Shown here piece after piece: positions 42,965-51,800 of a DNA stretch of 64,000 nt. The DNA is taken from assembly GCA_022824365.1 (NCBI GenBank), contig JAJEAA010000020.1:186001-250000 (forward strand), read 5' to 3'. Each line of letters starts with the position of its first letter. Position 1 is the first letter of the stretch. Both the position numbers and the translations under genes were made by a program. The stretch comes from Anaerolineae bacterium (GTDB lineage: Bacteria; Chloroflexota; Anaerolineae; Aggregatilineales; Phototrophicaceae). Under the pieces are notes generated by a model that saw nothing but the letters and a program-made list of their open reading frames with translations, was not told the origin of the DNA and did not search any database.

Positions 42965-43933
42965 ATGTCCCAACAGGCTGAGAAACGCGAAGCCCGCAGC
43001 AGCCGCAACGCCCTAAGGTCTTATTTGGGCGCTTATGGCTTTATGGCGCCGGCCGGCGTTCTGGTCGTCGTGTTTTTCTTGATTCCGGTGGCCATCATTC
43101 TTTATCTGAGTGTCACCAACCTCGCCAGCTCCAACTTCACATCCAACCTGGCCGCTATGGAATATATTGGTCTGAGGAATTACGAGACCCTTCTTAACGA
43201 TCAATTCGCCCGCAAGATCTTCTTCAACACCATCTTCTATGTGCTTTTCACGCTGTCCATTTTTAATGTTTCGCTGGCGCTCATCGTCTCGTTGCTGACG
43301 ACGCATATCGACCGCGGCGCCGGCTTTGTTTTTCGCGCTTTGTGGATCTTGCCGCGCATCACCTCGCCTGTTGTCTACATCTTGATCTGGAAGCGGATGA
43401 TGGCGGAAGCGCCCTTTGGCATTCTGAATCAGTTCAACAACTGGCTGGGGATGCCGACTTACAATTACATCGCCACCAATCCCTGGGTATTCGTCGTGGT
43501 GGTCAACGGCTTCATCGGTTTGTCTTTCGGCATGATCATCTTCACCTCCGCCATAGAGTCGATTCCCAAGGATTTGCTGAACGCCTCGCTGGTCGATGGC
43601 TCATCGAAATTGCAGCGCATTCGCTACGTCATTTTGCCTTTGATTCGCTGGCCCCTGCTCTTTGTCTTCACCTACCAGACGCTGTCCTTATTGACATCAT
43701 TCGTGGAAATCCAGCTATTGACCGATGGCGGACCCGGTCTCTATCGCACCGAGGTCTGGTCTCTGACCGCTTATCACCGCGCCTTGTCCAATTATTTTGG
43801 CAATGCGCAATGGGGTTATGGTTCCGCTTTTGCCGTGCTGCTCGTCTTGATCGGGGTGGTGCTGGCTGTGATTTATATGCGTGTTTTCCGTTTTGACGAG
43901 TTGGTCGCCGAGCCGCGGGTGGAGACGTTATGA
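42965..43933 (+). CDS. ABC transporter permease (UgpA/MalF-like)
   Basis: 322 residues with six membrane helices. The EAA loop is LNASLVDGSSKLQRIRYVILP (about 210-230), with the glycine in the expected place. The LTDGGPG segment near the C-terminus is a strong marker of CUT1-type sugar and glycerol-phosphate permeases. Its stop overlaps the next permease start as ATGA (43930-43933). Confidence 0.95.
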   Translation: MSQQAEKREARSSRNALRSYLGAYGFMAPAGVLVVVFFLIPVAIILYLSVTNLASSNFTSNLAAMEYIGLRNYETLLNDQFARKIFFNTIFYVLFTLSIFNVSLALIVSLLTTHIDRGAGFVFRALWILPRITSPVVYILIWKRMMAEAPFGILNQFNNWLGMPTYNYIATNPWVFVVVVNGFIGLSFGMIIFTSAIESIPKDLLNASLVDGSSKLQRIRYVILPLIRWPLLFVFTYQTLSLLTSFVEIQLLTDGGPGLYRTEVWSLTAYHRALSNYFGNAQWGYGSAFAVLLVLIGVVLAVIYMRVFRFDELVAEPRVETL

Positions 43934-45507
43934 GCTTGCGGGGCGAATTGTTCGACCGGACCAAGATCAAGACTGAAGAGGCCTCGGCGTCGCTTCAGGG
44001 CGACCTCGTTGAAGCGCTGCGACTGGGCGTCATCAGCATGCTTGTCCTGCTGCTGGCCGGGTTCCTTCTCAGCGGCGTGATTGGTCCCTTGTTTGCCCTG
44101 GGCAGCGTCGAGGAAACTGTGACGGATGTCCTGACGCGCCTCGCCTTGCTGGCTTTGCCTTTCGTCGCCTATATCGCCGCCGCCAGCGTCGCCCGCCGTT
44201 ACACCTGGACCGATACGCCGCGAGCGCTGAGCCTGGCTTTGACCAGCACTGTCTTGCTCTTTCTGCTGGTCGCCGTCGGTCATTATGCCTTCGACTACGG
44301 CGTTTTCGCGCCGCGTCCCTCGCTGGAGATGACGCTAAGCCAGACCGAGGCTGGAATCCGCGTGGAGGCCATCGCGCCCGGCGGCGCAGCGGATATGGCA
44401 GAGATGCAAGTTGGCGATGTTATCACCGCAATCCGCCGCGACCAGGTCGATCTGGCCGCCCTCAACCTGCGCCTCAGCCAATCCGAGGAAGACACACCCT
44501 TGCGTCTGCGCTTCATCCGCGGCGATGAAGAATTGCAGGAGACGGTCCGGGTCGCCATCGACTCCGATAAACAGTTGAGCGCTCTGCTGCCGGGTCTCAT
44601 CTTCGGCTTGGTCTTCACTGTCGTCATTGTGTTCTTGCCTGGGCAATGGGCGCCTTATATCGCGCTCGTCGGCTTGATGACGCCGCTGCTGGTGGGTTAT
44701 TTCTGGGTCATCGTCGCCACCTTCTCCTATCGGACCGAGGGCCTCATCCCCCTGGACAGCAATGACAATTTCGGCGGCTTCACGTTGGAGAATTGGGAGT
44801 CGATCTTCGTCGGCAATATCGCCGGACTGGAATTCAATATCTGGCCCATTCTGCTGACATCGCTGGCCATCGCCGTCATCATGACCTTCGTGGTGCTGTT
44901 GGTCTCGTCCATGGCCGGCTATGCCCTGTCGCGGATGAACTTTCCCGGGCGGCGTTTCTTCCTGTCGTTTACGCTTATCTTGCACGGCTTTCCCGCTATC
45001 ACGCTGCTGATCCCGATCTTCATCGTCTTGCTGCGTTTGGGCAACATCCCCATCATCGGCGAATTGATCGGCTTCAATACCGCTGGCGGCATCGCCATGG
45101 TCATGGTCGCCTTTCAGCTTCCGCTGGGGGTCTGGCTGATGAAAGGCTTCTTCGACAACATTCCCTGGGATATGGAGCGTTCAGCCCTGATCGATGGCGC
45201 CTCCCGCTGGCGCACATATTGGGAAATCCTTTTGCCGCAGATACGTCCCGGTTTGCTGGCGCTGGGCATCTTCGCTTTCATCGGCGGCTGGAATGCCTAT
45301 ATCATTCCGGCGACCTATTCCATCGGTTCGGGCGTCAGCAACTTGCCGGTATTCCTGAACGAGTTGATCGACGAAACGGCGCCGGTGGATTGGAATCAGG
45401 TGGCGGCGGTTGGTTTGTTCCAGTTGATTCCCATCTTCATCTTCTTCATTTTCGCCCAGGAATATCTGCTGAATATCTACGCCGGCGGCACAAAAGGCAG
45501 TTCATGA
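43930..45507 (+). CDS. ABC transporter permease (UgpE/MalG-like) with inserted PDZ domain
   Basis: 525 residues, nearly double a normal MalG. Three N-terminal helices (about 32-58, 63-88, 97-125) are followed by a PDZ-like domain at about 128-213, with IRVEAIAPGGAADMAEMQVGD, then VITAIRRDQV and LRLRFIRGDEELQETVRV. Another helix pair follows, and then a complete MalG-type permease with the EAA loop ERSALIDGASRWRTYWEILLPQ. In HtrA- and site-2-protease-type proteins PDZ domains bind peptide ends, so a regulatory contact at the outer face is possible (inference). Translationally coupled to the preceding gene. Confidence 0.93.
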   Translation: MSLRGELFDRTKIKTEEASASLQGDLVEALRLGVISMLVLLLAGFLLSGVIGPLFALGSVEETVTDVLTRLALLALPFVAYIAAASVARRYTWTDTPRALSLALTSTVLLFLLVAVGHYAFDYGVFAPRPSLEMTLSQTEAGIRVEAIAPGGAADMAEMQVGDVITAIRRDQVDLAALNLRLSQSEEDTPLRLRFIRGDEELQETVRVAIDSDKQLSALLPGLIFGLVFTVVIVFLPGQWAPYIALVGLMTPLLVGYFWVIVATFSYRTEGLIPLDSNDNFGGFTLENWESIFVGNIAGLEFNIWPILLTSLAIAVIMTFVVLLVSSMAGYALSRMNFPGRRFFLSFTLILHGFPAITLLIPIFIVLLRLGNIPIIGELIGFNTAGGIAMVMVAFQLPLGVWLMKGFFDNIPWDMERSALIDGASRWRTYWEILLPQIRPGLLALGIFAFIGGWNAYIIPATYSIGSGVSNLPVFLNELIDETAPVDWNQVAAVGLFQLIPIFIFFIFAQEYLLNIYAGGTKGSS

Positions 45508-45525
45508 GCGCGAAAGGCGCGTTGT

Positions 45526-46605
45526 ATGAAAGTCACGATCGATAATCTAACCAAGAAGTTCGGCGATGTGGTCGGGGTCGAGGATCTGACCTTGCATATC
45601 GACGATGGCGAGTTTGTGGCTTTTCTCGGTCCTTCCGGCTGCGGCAAGACGACAACGCTGCTGACCCTGGCGGGCATTTACAGACCGACCGATGGGGAAA
45701 TAAGATTCGGCGAGCGCATCGTCAATCAGGTTCAGCCGAAGGACCGCAATATCGGCATGGTCTTTCAGAGCTACGCGCTTTACCCGCACATGACCGTGTT
45801 TCAAAATATCGCTTATCCGCTGAAACTGAAACGGGTGGCTAAGAACATTCAGCACGAACGCGTCCAACAAGTCGCCAATGTGATGGGCATCGGCAACCTG
45901 CTGGATCGCCGGCCCGGGCAGCTATCCGGCGGGCAGCAGCAGCGGGTCGCTTTGGGGCGGGCTTTGGTGAAGGAGCCTGATATTCTGCTCTTCGATGAGC
46001 CGCTTTCCAATCTCGATGCGCGGCTGCGCTTGACGATGCGCGGCGAAATCAAGCACTTGCAGAAAGACCTGGGCATCACCTCCATCTACGTCACGCACGA
46101 TCAGGTGGAAGCTATGACCATGGCTGACCGCATCGCGGTGATGAATGGCGGGCATCTGCAAGCGTTTGACTCTCCGGATGAATTATACAGCCGGCCCAAG
46201 ACCTTGTTCGTCGCCGGTTTTGTCGGCAACCCGCCGATGAACTTCGTCTCGGTGGATGTTTCGGGGAGCAACGGGAGCTATATCGCCGAAGCCGATTCGC
46301 TGCGGCTGGAAGTCGGGCAGGAACGCGGGGGACCGCCGGCCGGCTACGATGGCGCGGTCGTCATGGGCATCCGACCGGAGGACATTCAGATCAGCGAGAA
46401 TGGCAATGTCAGCGGCGAAATCTTCATCGTCGAGCCGCTCGGGCGCGAAGACCTGATTGATGTGCGCGTGGGACCTCACAGCTTCCTTTTGCTGGAAAAT
46501 ACCGAATCCCAGCGTCAATCCGGCGAACGGGTCAATCTGAAATTTGATATGCAAAAGGCGCAGTTCTTCGATCCGCAGACGGAAAAATCACTCCTTTGGC
46601 AGTAA
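45526..46605 (+). CDS. ABC transporter ATP-binding protein (UgpC/MalK-like)
   Basis: 359 residues. Motifs in order: Walker A GPSGCGKTT (about 37-45), Q-loop VFQSYALYPHMTV, signature LSGGQQQR, Walker B ILLFDEPLSNLDA, H-loop VTHDQVEAM. A C-terminal OB-type regulatory domain (about 235-355, with VMGIRPEDI) is present, as in MalK/UgpC. It completes the transporter formed with the two permeases upstream; a weak AAAGG lies before the ATG. Confidence 0.95.
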   Translation: MKVTIDNLTKKFGDVVGVEDLTLHIDDGEFVAFLGPSGCGKTTTLLTLAGIYRPTDGEIRFGERIVNQVQPKDRNIGMVFQSYALYPHMTVFQNIAYPLKLKRVAKNIQHERVQQVANVMGIGNLLDRRPGQLSGGQQQRVALGRALVKEPDILLFDEPLSNLDARLRLTMRGEIKHLQKDLGITSIYVTHDQVEAMTMADRIAVMNGGHLQAFDSPDELYSRPKTLFVAGFVGNPPMNFVSVDVSGSNGSYIAEADSLRLEVGQERGGPPAGYDGAVVMGIRPEDIQISENGNVSGEIFIVEPLGREDLIDVRVGPHSFLLLENTESQRQSGERVNLKFDMQKAQFFDPQTEKSLLWQ

Positions 46606-46628
46606 CAGATTGGCAGAGGAGCCGCATC

Positions 46629-48074
46629 ATGCTCGATGGCGCGCCGGCAGGACTTGATCGAAGCATCGCCTCGGAAGTCGATCATGCGCTCGCCCGACGC
46701 CAGGCCCCTATCATTCTCTTTGACGCGAAGGAACCCTTTTTCCCCTCCGTCGTTGGCTACACCGTTTTCCGCGGGTCCGCGCCTTCGTCTTCCTTTCCGC
46801 GCGATATTCATCTCAGCGATGGCGCCGCCTGCGTCATCGAATACGCGATCTGGTGGGATTGGGATATTCAGCATCTTTATGAACTGGAGCATGTCTGGGT
46901 CTATGTCGATGGGGGCGGCGCGGTCGCCGATGTCGAAGCGAGCTGGCACGGCAAATACAACCGGATGCTTGATGAGCGCGGTCGGTTGCCCCGGCGAGGC
47001 GGTCGTCCGCTGCTTTATTCCGAGCCGGGCAAACATGCCTTCGCGCCCTCGCCGCAGTGGCTGCTGGAGCGCAAAGAGAGGACGATGGCGAGTTGCGGCA
47101 GCCAGGCCGGCAAGATGGGCGTGCATGTGACGCCTCTGTACGCCGGCGTCATCGACCAGCGCAAGCCGCTGCAGAACCGCCTCGTTCACACCTGGCTTGA
47201 GCGGCGGCAATTCGAGCCGAGCTATGACTTCTCCAATACCTTTGATTTGCGTGACGCCGTCTTCGTGCCCTGGCGCAGCCTGCGAGACTGGATACCGGCG
47301 CGCGTGGCCTGGTGGACGGAGCGTCTGCGCGCGATGATCCCGACGCGTGAAAGGCGCGTCCTGCGCATCGCTCATCGAGGCGCATCAGCCTACGCCGAAG
47401 AAAACTCGCCGGATTCCCTGCGGATAGCGGCCGAGCTCGGCGCCGATATGGTCGAAATTGATATTCGTGTCTCCGCCGATGATGTGCCTGTCGTCACGCA
47501 TGACAGCAGTCTGAAACGCCTGTATGGCATCGACGGCAGCGTGTCGGATTATGATTGGGAGACCTTGCGGAGATTGACCGCCGCTCACGGCAGCCTCATT
47601 AACTTTGACAAAGCGCTCCTGCTCTGCAAGGAGCTCGGCTTGGGCTTATACCTGGATATCAAGCGGCTCAATATGAAAGCGGCGCGCTCTATATTCGCGT
47701 CGGTGGATACGCAGCATTATGGAAAAAATGTGATTTTCGGCTCGTTCCGGCCCGACACCCTGGCGGATATCAAATCAGCCCGTCCCGACGCCCAGACATC
47801 GATATTGTTCAATGCCGTTGACATAGATCCGGTGAAGCTGGCGGAGTCGATACGAGCGGATTATGTCCATCCTTGTTGGGAAAACCGAGCGGATCAGCCG
47901 CATCGCTTGCTCAGACCGGAGTGGATCGCTGCGGTGCGAGAAGCCGATCTGGGCATCGTCTGCTGGCATGAGGAACGCCCGTCCGAAATCGCGGCGCTCA
48001 AAGCCTTGGGCGTCGATGCGATATGCTCGGACAAGCCCGAATTGTTGTTAAAGACAAGCGCGAATACTGGGTGA
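46629..48074 (+). CDS. Glycerophosphodiester phosphodiesterase with N-terminal extra domain
   Basis: 481 residues from the ATG at 46629, with GAGGAG nine bases upstream; a TTG at 46596 overlapping the ATPase gene is less likely. The GDPD barrel (about 243-478) has HRGASAYAEENS, the metal pair in VEIDIRVS, THDSSLKR and LYLDIK. The first 240 residues are unusual: YAIWWDWDIQHLYELEHVWVY recalls Vps62/necrosis-inducing-like folds with a His-containing core. No signal peptide is seen. Its place after an Ugp-type transporter mirrors ugpQ and suggests use of glycerophosphodiesters as glycerol or phosphate source. Confidence 0.9.
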   Translation: MLDGAPAGLDRSIASEVDHALARRQAPIILFDAKEPFFPSVVGYTVFRGSAPSSSFPRDIHLSDGAACVIEYAIWWDWDIQHLYELEHVWVYVDGGGAVADVEASWHGKYNRMLDERGRLPRRGGRPLLYSEPGKHAFAPSPQWLLERKERTMASCGSQAGKMGVHVTPLYAGVIDQRKPLQNRLVHTWLERRQFEPSYDFSNTFDLRDAVFVPWRSLRDWIPARVAWWTERLRAMIPTRERRVLRIAHRGASAYAEENSPDSLRIAAELGADMVEIDIRVSADDVPVVTHDSSLKRLYGIDGSVSDYDWETLRRLTAAHGSLINFDKALLLCKELGLGLYLDIKRLNMKAARSIFASVDTQHYGKNVIFGSFRPDTLADIKSARPDAQTSILFNAVDIDPVKLAESIRADYVHPCWENRADQPHRLLRPEWIAAVREADLGIVCWHEERPSEIAALKALGVDAICSDKPELLLKTSANTG

Positions 48075-48077
48075 ACA

Positions 48078-49202
48078 ATGACAGAGCGTACACTATTCCC
48101 GACCAGTGTGATCGGCAGTCTGCCACGCCCCAAATGGGTTATTGACATGCTGCTGCGGCATCAGGACGGCGATCTCGGCGATGAGGCTTTGGATGCAGCG
48201 ATGGACAAAGCAATCGCCTTCGCCATTGGAATGCAGGAAGCGGCTGGCATCGACATCATCTCCGATGGCGAGTGGCGCCGAATCGGCTATTTTGAAGTCT
48301 TCGCCCAGATGGTGGCTGGCTTTCGTCAAGCGGAATATCGGACGCAAGCGCTCGCGCCAGAGGTCCTGCCCGATACTGGCTTGTCCGCGCCGCAGCAATG
48401 GACGCTGAAGGAGTTCCAGCAAGCGCTGGTGGTGGAACCTATCGTCTATTCGCGGACCATCGCGGCGGAGGGCGCCGCCTTTCTTCGCCAGCGGACCGAG
48501 AAGCAGACCAAGGTCGCCTTGCCATCGCCGCATATGATTGGCGGACGACTGTGGCATCCCGATTACTCCATGAGCGCTTACGCCAGCCGGCGCGACTTTA
48601 TCGAGGCGGTGATCCCGGTGTTGCGGCAAGAAGTGGTCGCCTTGCGGGACGCGGGTGTTGATATCGTGCAATTTGACGACCCGTGGCTGTGTTTCTTTGT
48701 CGATCCTGAGCATCGCGCTAGATTCGCTGACCCGGACGCGGAAATGGCGCGCGCCATTGATGACCTGAATCGCGTCGTCGCTGGCATAGACGGCATCAAA
48801 ACCGCGCTGCACGTCTGCCGCGGCAATCGCGCCCGCACGGTGTACGCCAATGGCGATTATGAGCCGATCATGCCCTATTTGCTGCAAGCGGATGTTGACC
48901 AACTGGCGATGGAGTTCGCCGTGTCTCAAGCCGGCGATGTGGCGATCTTCGGCCAGTATCCGACCGACAAGGAGATCGGTTTGGGCGTGGTTGACGTGCG
49001 CGGGGAAATTGCCGATACGCCGGACCTTATCGTGGAACGGGTAGAAAAAGCGCTTGGATTCTTGAAACCCGAGCAGATCACGCTGAACCCCGACTGCGGC
49101 TTCGCGCCGACGAGCACCAATCCCATTTCGCTGGAAGAGGCTTATCAAAAGCTCCAAGCCATGTCACAAGCGGCTGAGATATTGCGCGAGCGATACGCCT
49201 GA
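48078..49202 (+). CDS. MetE C-terminal-like zinc protein (cobalamin-independent methionine synthase family)
   Basis: 374 residues, catalytic-domain-only form. IGSLPRP opens the barrel, and the zinc ligands are H and C in LHVCRGN, a glutamate in MEFAVSQ and C in NPDCGF. Full MetE has a second, N-terminal barrel that is missing here. Such short proteins act on methyltetrahydrofolate or other methyl donors, or in thiol transfer, and many have no assigned reaction. It starts three bases after the GDPD stop codon but is functionally unrelated to transport as far as can be seen. Confidence 0.9.
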   Translation: MTERTLFPTSVIGSLPRPKWVIDMLLRHQDGDLGDEALDAAMDKAIAFAIGMQEAAGIDIISDGEWRRIGYFEVFAQMVAGFRQAEYRTQALAPEVLPDTGLSAPQQWTLKEFQQALVVEPIVYSRTIAAEGAAFLRQRTEKQTKVALPSPHMIGGRLWHPDYSMSAYASRRDFIEAVIPVLRQEVVALRDAGVDIVQFDDPWLCFFVDPEHRARFADPDAEMARAIDDLNRVVAGIDGIKTALHVCRGNRARTVYANGDYEPIMPYLLQADVDQLAMEFAVSQAGDVAIFGQYPTDKEIGLGVVDVRGEIADTPDLIVERVEKALGFLKPEQITLNPDCGFAPTSTNPISLEEAYQKLQAMSQAAEILRERYA

Positions 49203-49219
49203 GGGAAAAACAGCATAGC

Positions 49220-50242
49220 CTAGTCCGCTGACAGATTGGTGAGATCCAGCGCCATCGTCTCTGCTCGCAGCGCTAGTTCTGAGGCCAGGAAACAGCGCGC
49301 TTGCGGGATGGCTGTATCGCTGCGATTGAGGATATCCGCAATCAGGTCTTTTCCATAAGTGATCTCGGTATCGCCGCAATCGACATAGCGCGCTCCGTCG
49401 CCGTTGACGAGGAAGAGGTGGCTTTCGCCATCGCGGCCGGCGACATCGATATTCTTGCGCAATTCGATGGCGCCCTCCGTGCCAATCAAGAACAGGCGCA
49501 CATCGCCCCAAACGGGCAAGCCGGTCGGCGTCAGCCAGTCGACGCGGATGTGACCAACAGCCTGGGAACTCCGCAGGGTCAAGTCGCCCAGGTCGTGCAT
49601 ATTGGGATACTCGCGGAATTTGAAATTGCCCACTGTTGCCGCGACCACTTTGGCGCTTTCGCTGTTGGTGAAGTAGAGAAACTGCTCGATCTGGTGGCTG
49701 GCCAGATCATTGATGATGCCGCCGAAGTAGCGGCGGTCGAAGGTCCAGGCCGGTCGCTCATAGGCGCCGAACAAGCGATGGGGCCCGAAGCCGCTGGTTT
49801 GGACCACCTGCCCGATCGCGCCGGCTTGCACCAATTCGCCCGCTTTGATTGTCGACTTCTGCGTGACATGCTCGCTGAAGCAGACAGAATAGATGCGCCC
49901 GGTTTCCGCTTGCGCGCGGCGCGCTTCCTCAAGCTGGGCGAAGTCGGTGAAGGCCGGCTTGTCGGACATATAGTCTTTGCCATGCTTCATGACGCGGATA
50001 CCGAGGGGGGCGCGTTCATTGGGCAGTGCGGCGCTGACGACCAGTTGAATGCTGTCGTCGTCCAGGATTTGCTCGATGCGCTCAGCGCGCTGCGCCCCCG
50101 GGAAGGTCGCCTGAAAGCGCGCGACCCGCGCCTCGTCGACATCATGAAACCAGACCAACTCGGCGCCGGCGTCCAGCATCACTTTGACTTGTCCGTAGAT
50201 ATGCGCGTGTTCAAAGCCGATGGCGGCGAAACGTATCGTCAT
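49220..50242 (-). CDS. Gfo/Idh/MocA-family oxidoreductase
   Basis: 340 residues from the ATG at 50242, where GGAGC lies eight bases upstream; the frame is open to 50287. The N-terminal Rossmann fold begins IRFAAIGFEHAHIYGQ, with alanine/phenylalanine in place of two of the usual GxGxxG glycines, and continues to DKPAFTDFAQLEEA (the EKP-type catalytic lysine segment). The C-terminal substrate domain includes GGIINDLASHQIEQFL with the conserved D and H. It is divergent from a sugar-type ABC operon and is probably an NAD-dependent sugar or inositol dehydrogenase for its cargo. Confidence 0.9.
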   Translation of the reverse strand: MTIRFAAIGFEHAHIYGQVKVMLDAGAELVWFHDVDEARVARFQATFPGAQRAERIEQILDDDSIQLVVSAALPNERAPLGIRVMKHGKDYMSDKPAFTDFAQLEEARRAQAETGRIYSVCFSEHVTQKSTIKAGELVQAGAIGQVVQTSGFGPHRLFGAYERPAWTFDRRYFGGIINDLASHQIEQFLYFTNSESAKVVAATVGNFKFREYPNMHDLGDLTLRSSQAVGHIRVDWLTPTGLPVWGDVRLFLIGTEGAIELRKNIDVAGRDGESHLFLVNGDGARYVDCGDTEITYGKDLIADILNRSDTAIPQARCFLASELALRAETMALDLTNLSAD

Positions 50243-50293
50243 GTTCTTGCTCCAGTTGTGGTTGTCAGGTGTCTTGCGATGCGACAATTTGTA

Positions 50294-50321
50294 TTTACAT
50301 TTGAATCGTTACACTTATAAT
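50294..50321 (+). promoter_or_regulatory. Promoter of the second sugar-type ABC operon
   Basis: TTTACA (50294-50299) and TATAAT (50316-50321) are separated by 16 bp. The predicted start is near 50328, about 113 nt before the binding-protein gene. Confidence 0.65.
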
Positions 50322-50440
50322 AATGTCGCGCCATTGCCAGCGCTAAGGGGGATTCGGCTCGGAATTTACCTGGAGCTAGTATCGTCACAGAGCCGGGCAA
50401 TGGCAATTTGTCGACTAGTTATAACAGGTAGGTAAACATC

Positions 50441-51730
50441 ATGAAACGAAGTAAAGTTTTGCTCGTTCTTCTTTCGATTGCCGTCCTCGTATTGCCGTCG
50501 CTTTCGCTGACAGCCCAAGACATGACGGAGGTCCGCATCTCCTGGTGGGGTTCGCAGAACCGTCACGACCGCACCATCGCCACCATCGAACTTTACGAAG
50601 AACTCAATCCCGATATCGACATCGTTTACGAATTCCAGGGCTGGCGCGATCACTGGACCAAGCTCTCGACCCAGGCGGCCGGCGGCGAATTGCCGGATAT
50701 CATGCAGCACGATTACGCGCGCATTGAGGAGTGGGTCGCCAATGGCTTGCTGATGCCGCTTGACGGCTACATCGAAAGCGGCGCCATTGATACGATGAAC
50801 ATCTCCGATTCGTCGCTGGCTGGCGGCATGGTTGACGGGCAGATGTATGGCATCAACCTGGGCAACAACTCGGAGGTATTCACCCTCGATACGGATGCCT
50901 TTGCAGCGGCCGGCATCGAACTGCCGCCGCTGGACTGGACCTGGACCCAATTCGAAGACATCGCCAACGCGATCCAGGAGACGCTTGACATTCATGGCAT
51001 CGGCGTTCTGACCAGCGATCAGCTTTGGAAGTCCTACTATATGGGCTGCTGCGATCAGTGGGCTTACGCCGCTGATGGCATGTCCCTGGGCTACGAAGAT
51101 GATCAGCCCTTGGTCGATTACTACAACATGCTGCTGCGCCTGCAGGAGAGCGGCGGTATGCAGAGTTATGAAGACTCGGTGGCGCGCGGCGATCAAGGCG
51201 TGGAAGCGCAACTGATCGTGACCCAGGAAGCGGCGATGGCTTACCACTGGAGCAACCAGATCGTGGCGGTCTGGACGGCATCGGGCGAAGACCGCAACTT
51301 CGTGATGTACCCGATCCCGCGTCCCGAAGGCGGTCAATCGCAGAATTACATCAAGCCGTCGATGTTCTTCTCCGTCACATCCCAGGCGGAGCAGCCGGAT
51401 GAAGCGGCCGCTTTCATCGACTGGTTCGTCAACTCGGTCGAAGCCAACGAGATCCTGGCAGCCGAGCGCGGCGTGCCGATTTCTTCGGTCGTTCGCGATG
51501 CTTTGCTGCCCAACCTGGGCGCGGCGCAGGCTGAGATGTTCAACTACCTCGGCATCATCGAGATGGACAACAGTCCCATCCGCCCGGCGGATCCGGCTGC
51601 GCATGCCGATGTGATCAATAACGTCTTCGTTCCTGAATTTGTCGAGCCGGTGATGTACGGCATGATTTCGCCGGAAGAAGCGGCGTCCTACCTGCGCGAA
51701 GAAGCCAACCGCATCCTTGGCGCGCAATAG
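50441..51730 (+). CDS. ABC substrate-binding protein, family 1
   Basis: 429 residues with a signal peptide (about 1-25) without a lipobox cysteine. EVRISWWGSQNRHDRTIATIELYEELNPDI and LPDIMQHDYARIEEWVANGLLMPLD are classical family 1 features, followed by YAADGMSLGYED and YIKPSMFFSVTSQAEQPDEAAAFIDWFVNS. It heads an operon with two permeases but no ATPase; the MalK-like protein at 45526 could serve both transporters, as MsmX does in Bacillus (inference). Sugar or sugar-acid ligand likely. Confidence 0.92.
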   Translation: MKRSKVLLVLLSIAVLVLPSLSLTAQDMTEVRISWWGSQNRHDRTIATIELYEELNPDIDIVYEFQGWRDHWTKLSTQAAGGELPDIMQHDYARIEEWVANGLLMPLDGYIESGAIDTMNISDSSLAGGMVDGQMYGINLGNNSEVFTLDTDAFAAAGIELPPLDWTWTQFEDIANAIQETLDIHGIGVLTSDQLWKSYYMGCCDQWAYAADGMSLGYEDDQPLVDYYNMLLRLQESGGMQSYEDSVARGDQGVEAQLIVTQEAAMAYHWSNQIVAVWTASGEDRNFVMYPIPRPEGGQSQNYIKPSMFFSVTSQAEQPDEAAAFIDWFVNSVEANEILAAERGVPISSVVRDALLPNLGAAQAEMFNYLGIIEMDNSPIRPADPAAHADVINNVFVPEFVEPVMYGMISPEEAASYLREEANRILGAQ

Positions 51731-51752
51731 ACGCTATCCCCATTGAATCGCT

Positions 51753-51779
51753 CCCCTTCCCTCTTTATGGGGGAAGGGG
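51753..51779. repeat. Stem-loop between binding-protein and permease genes
   Basis: CCCCTTCCC (51753-51761) pairs perfectly with GGGAAGGGG (51771-51779) around a nine-base loop. Sequence and position match the element at 42841, in opposite orientation. Confidence 0.75.
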
Positions 51780-51800
51780 CGGGGGATGGGGGTACTACCC

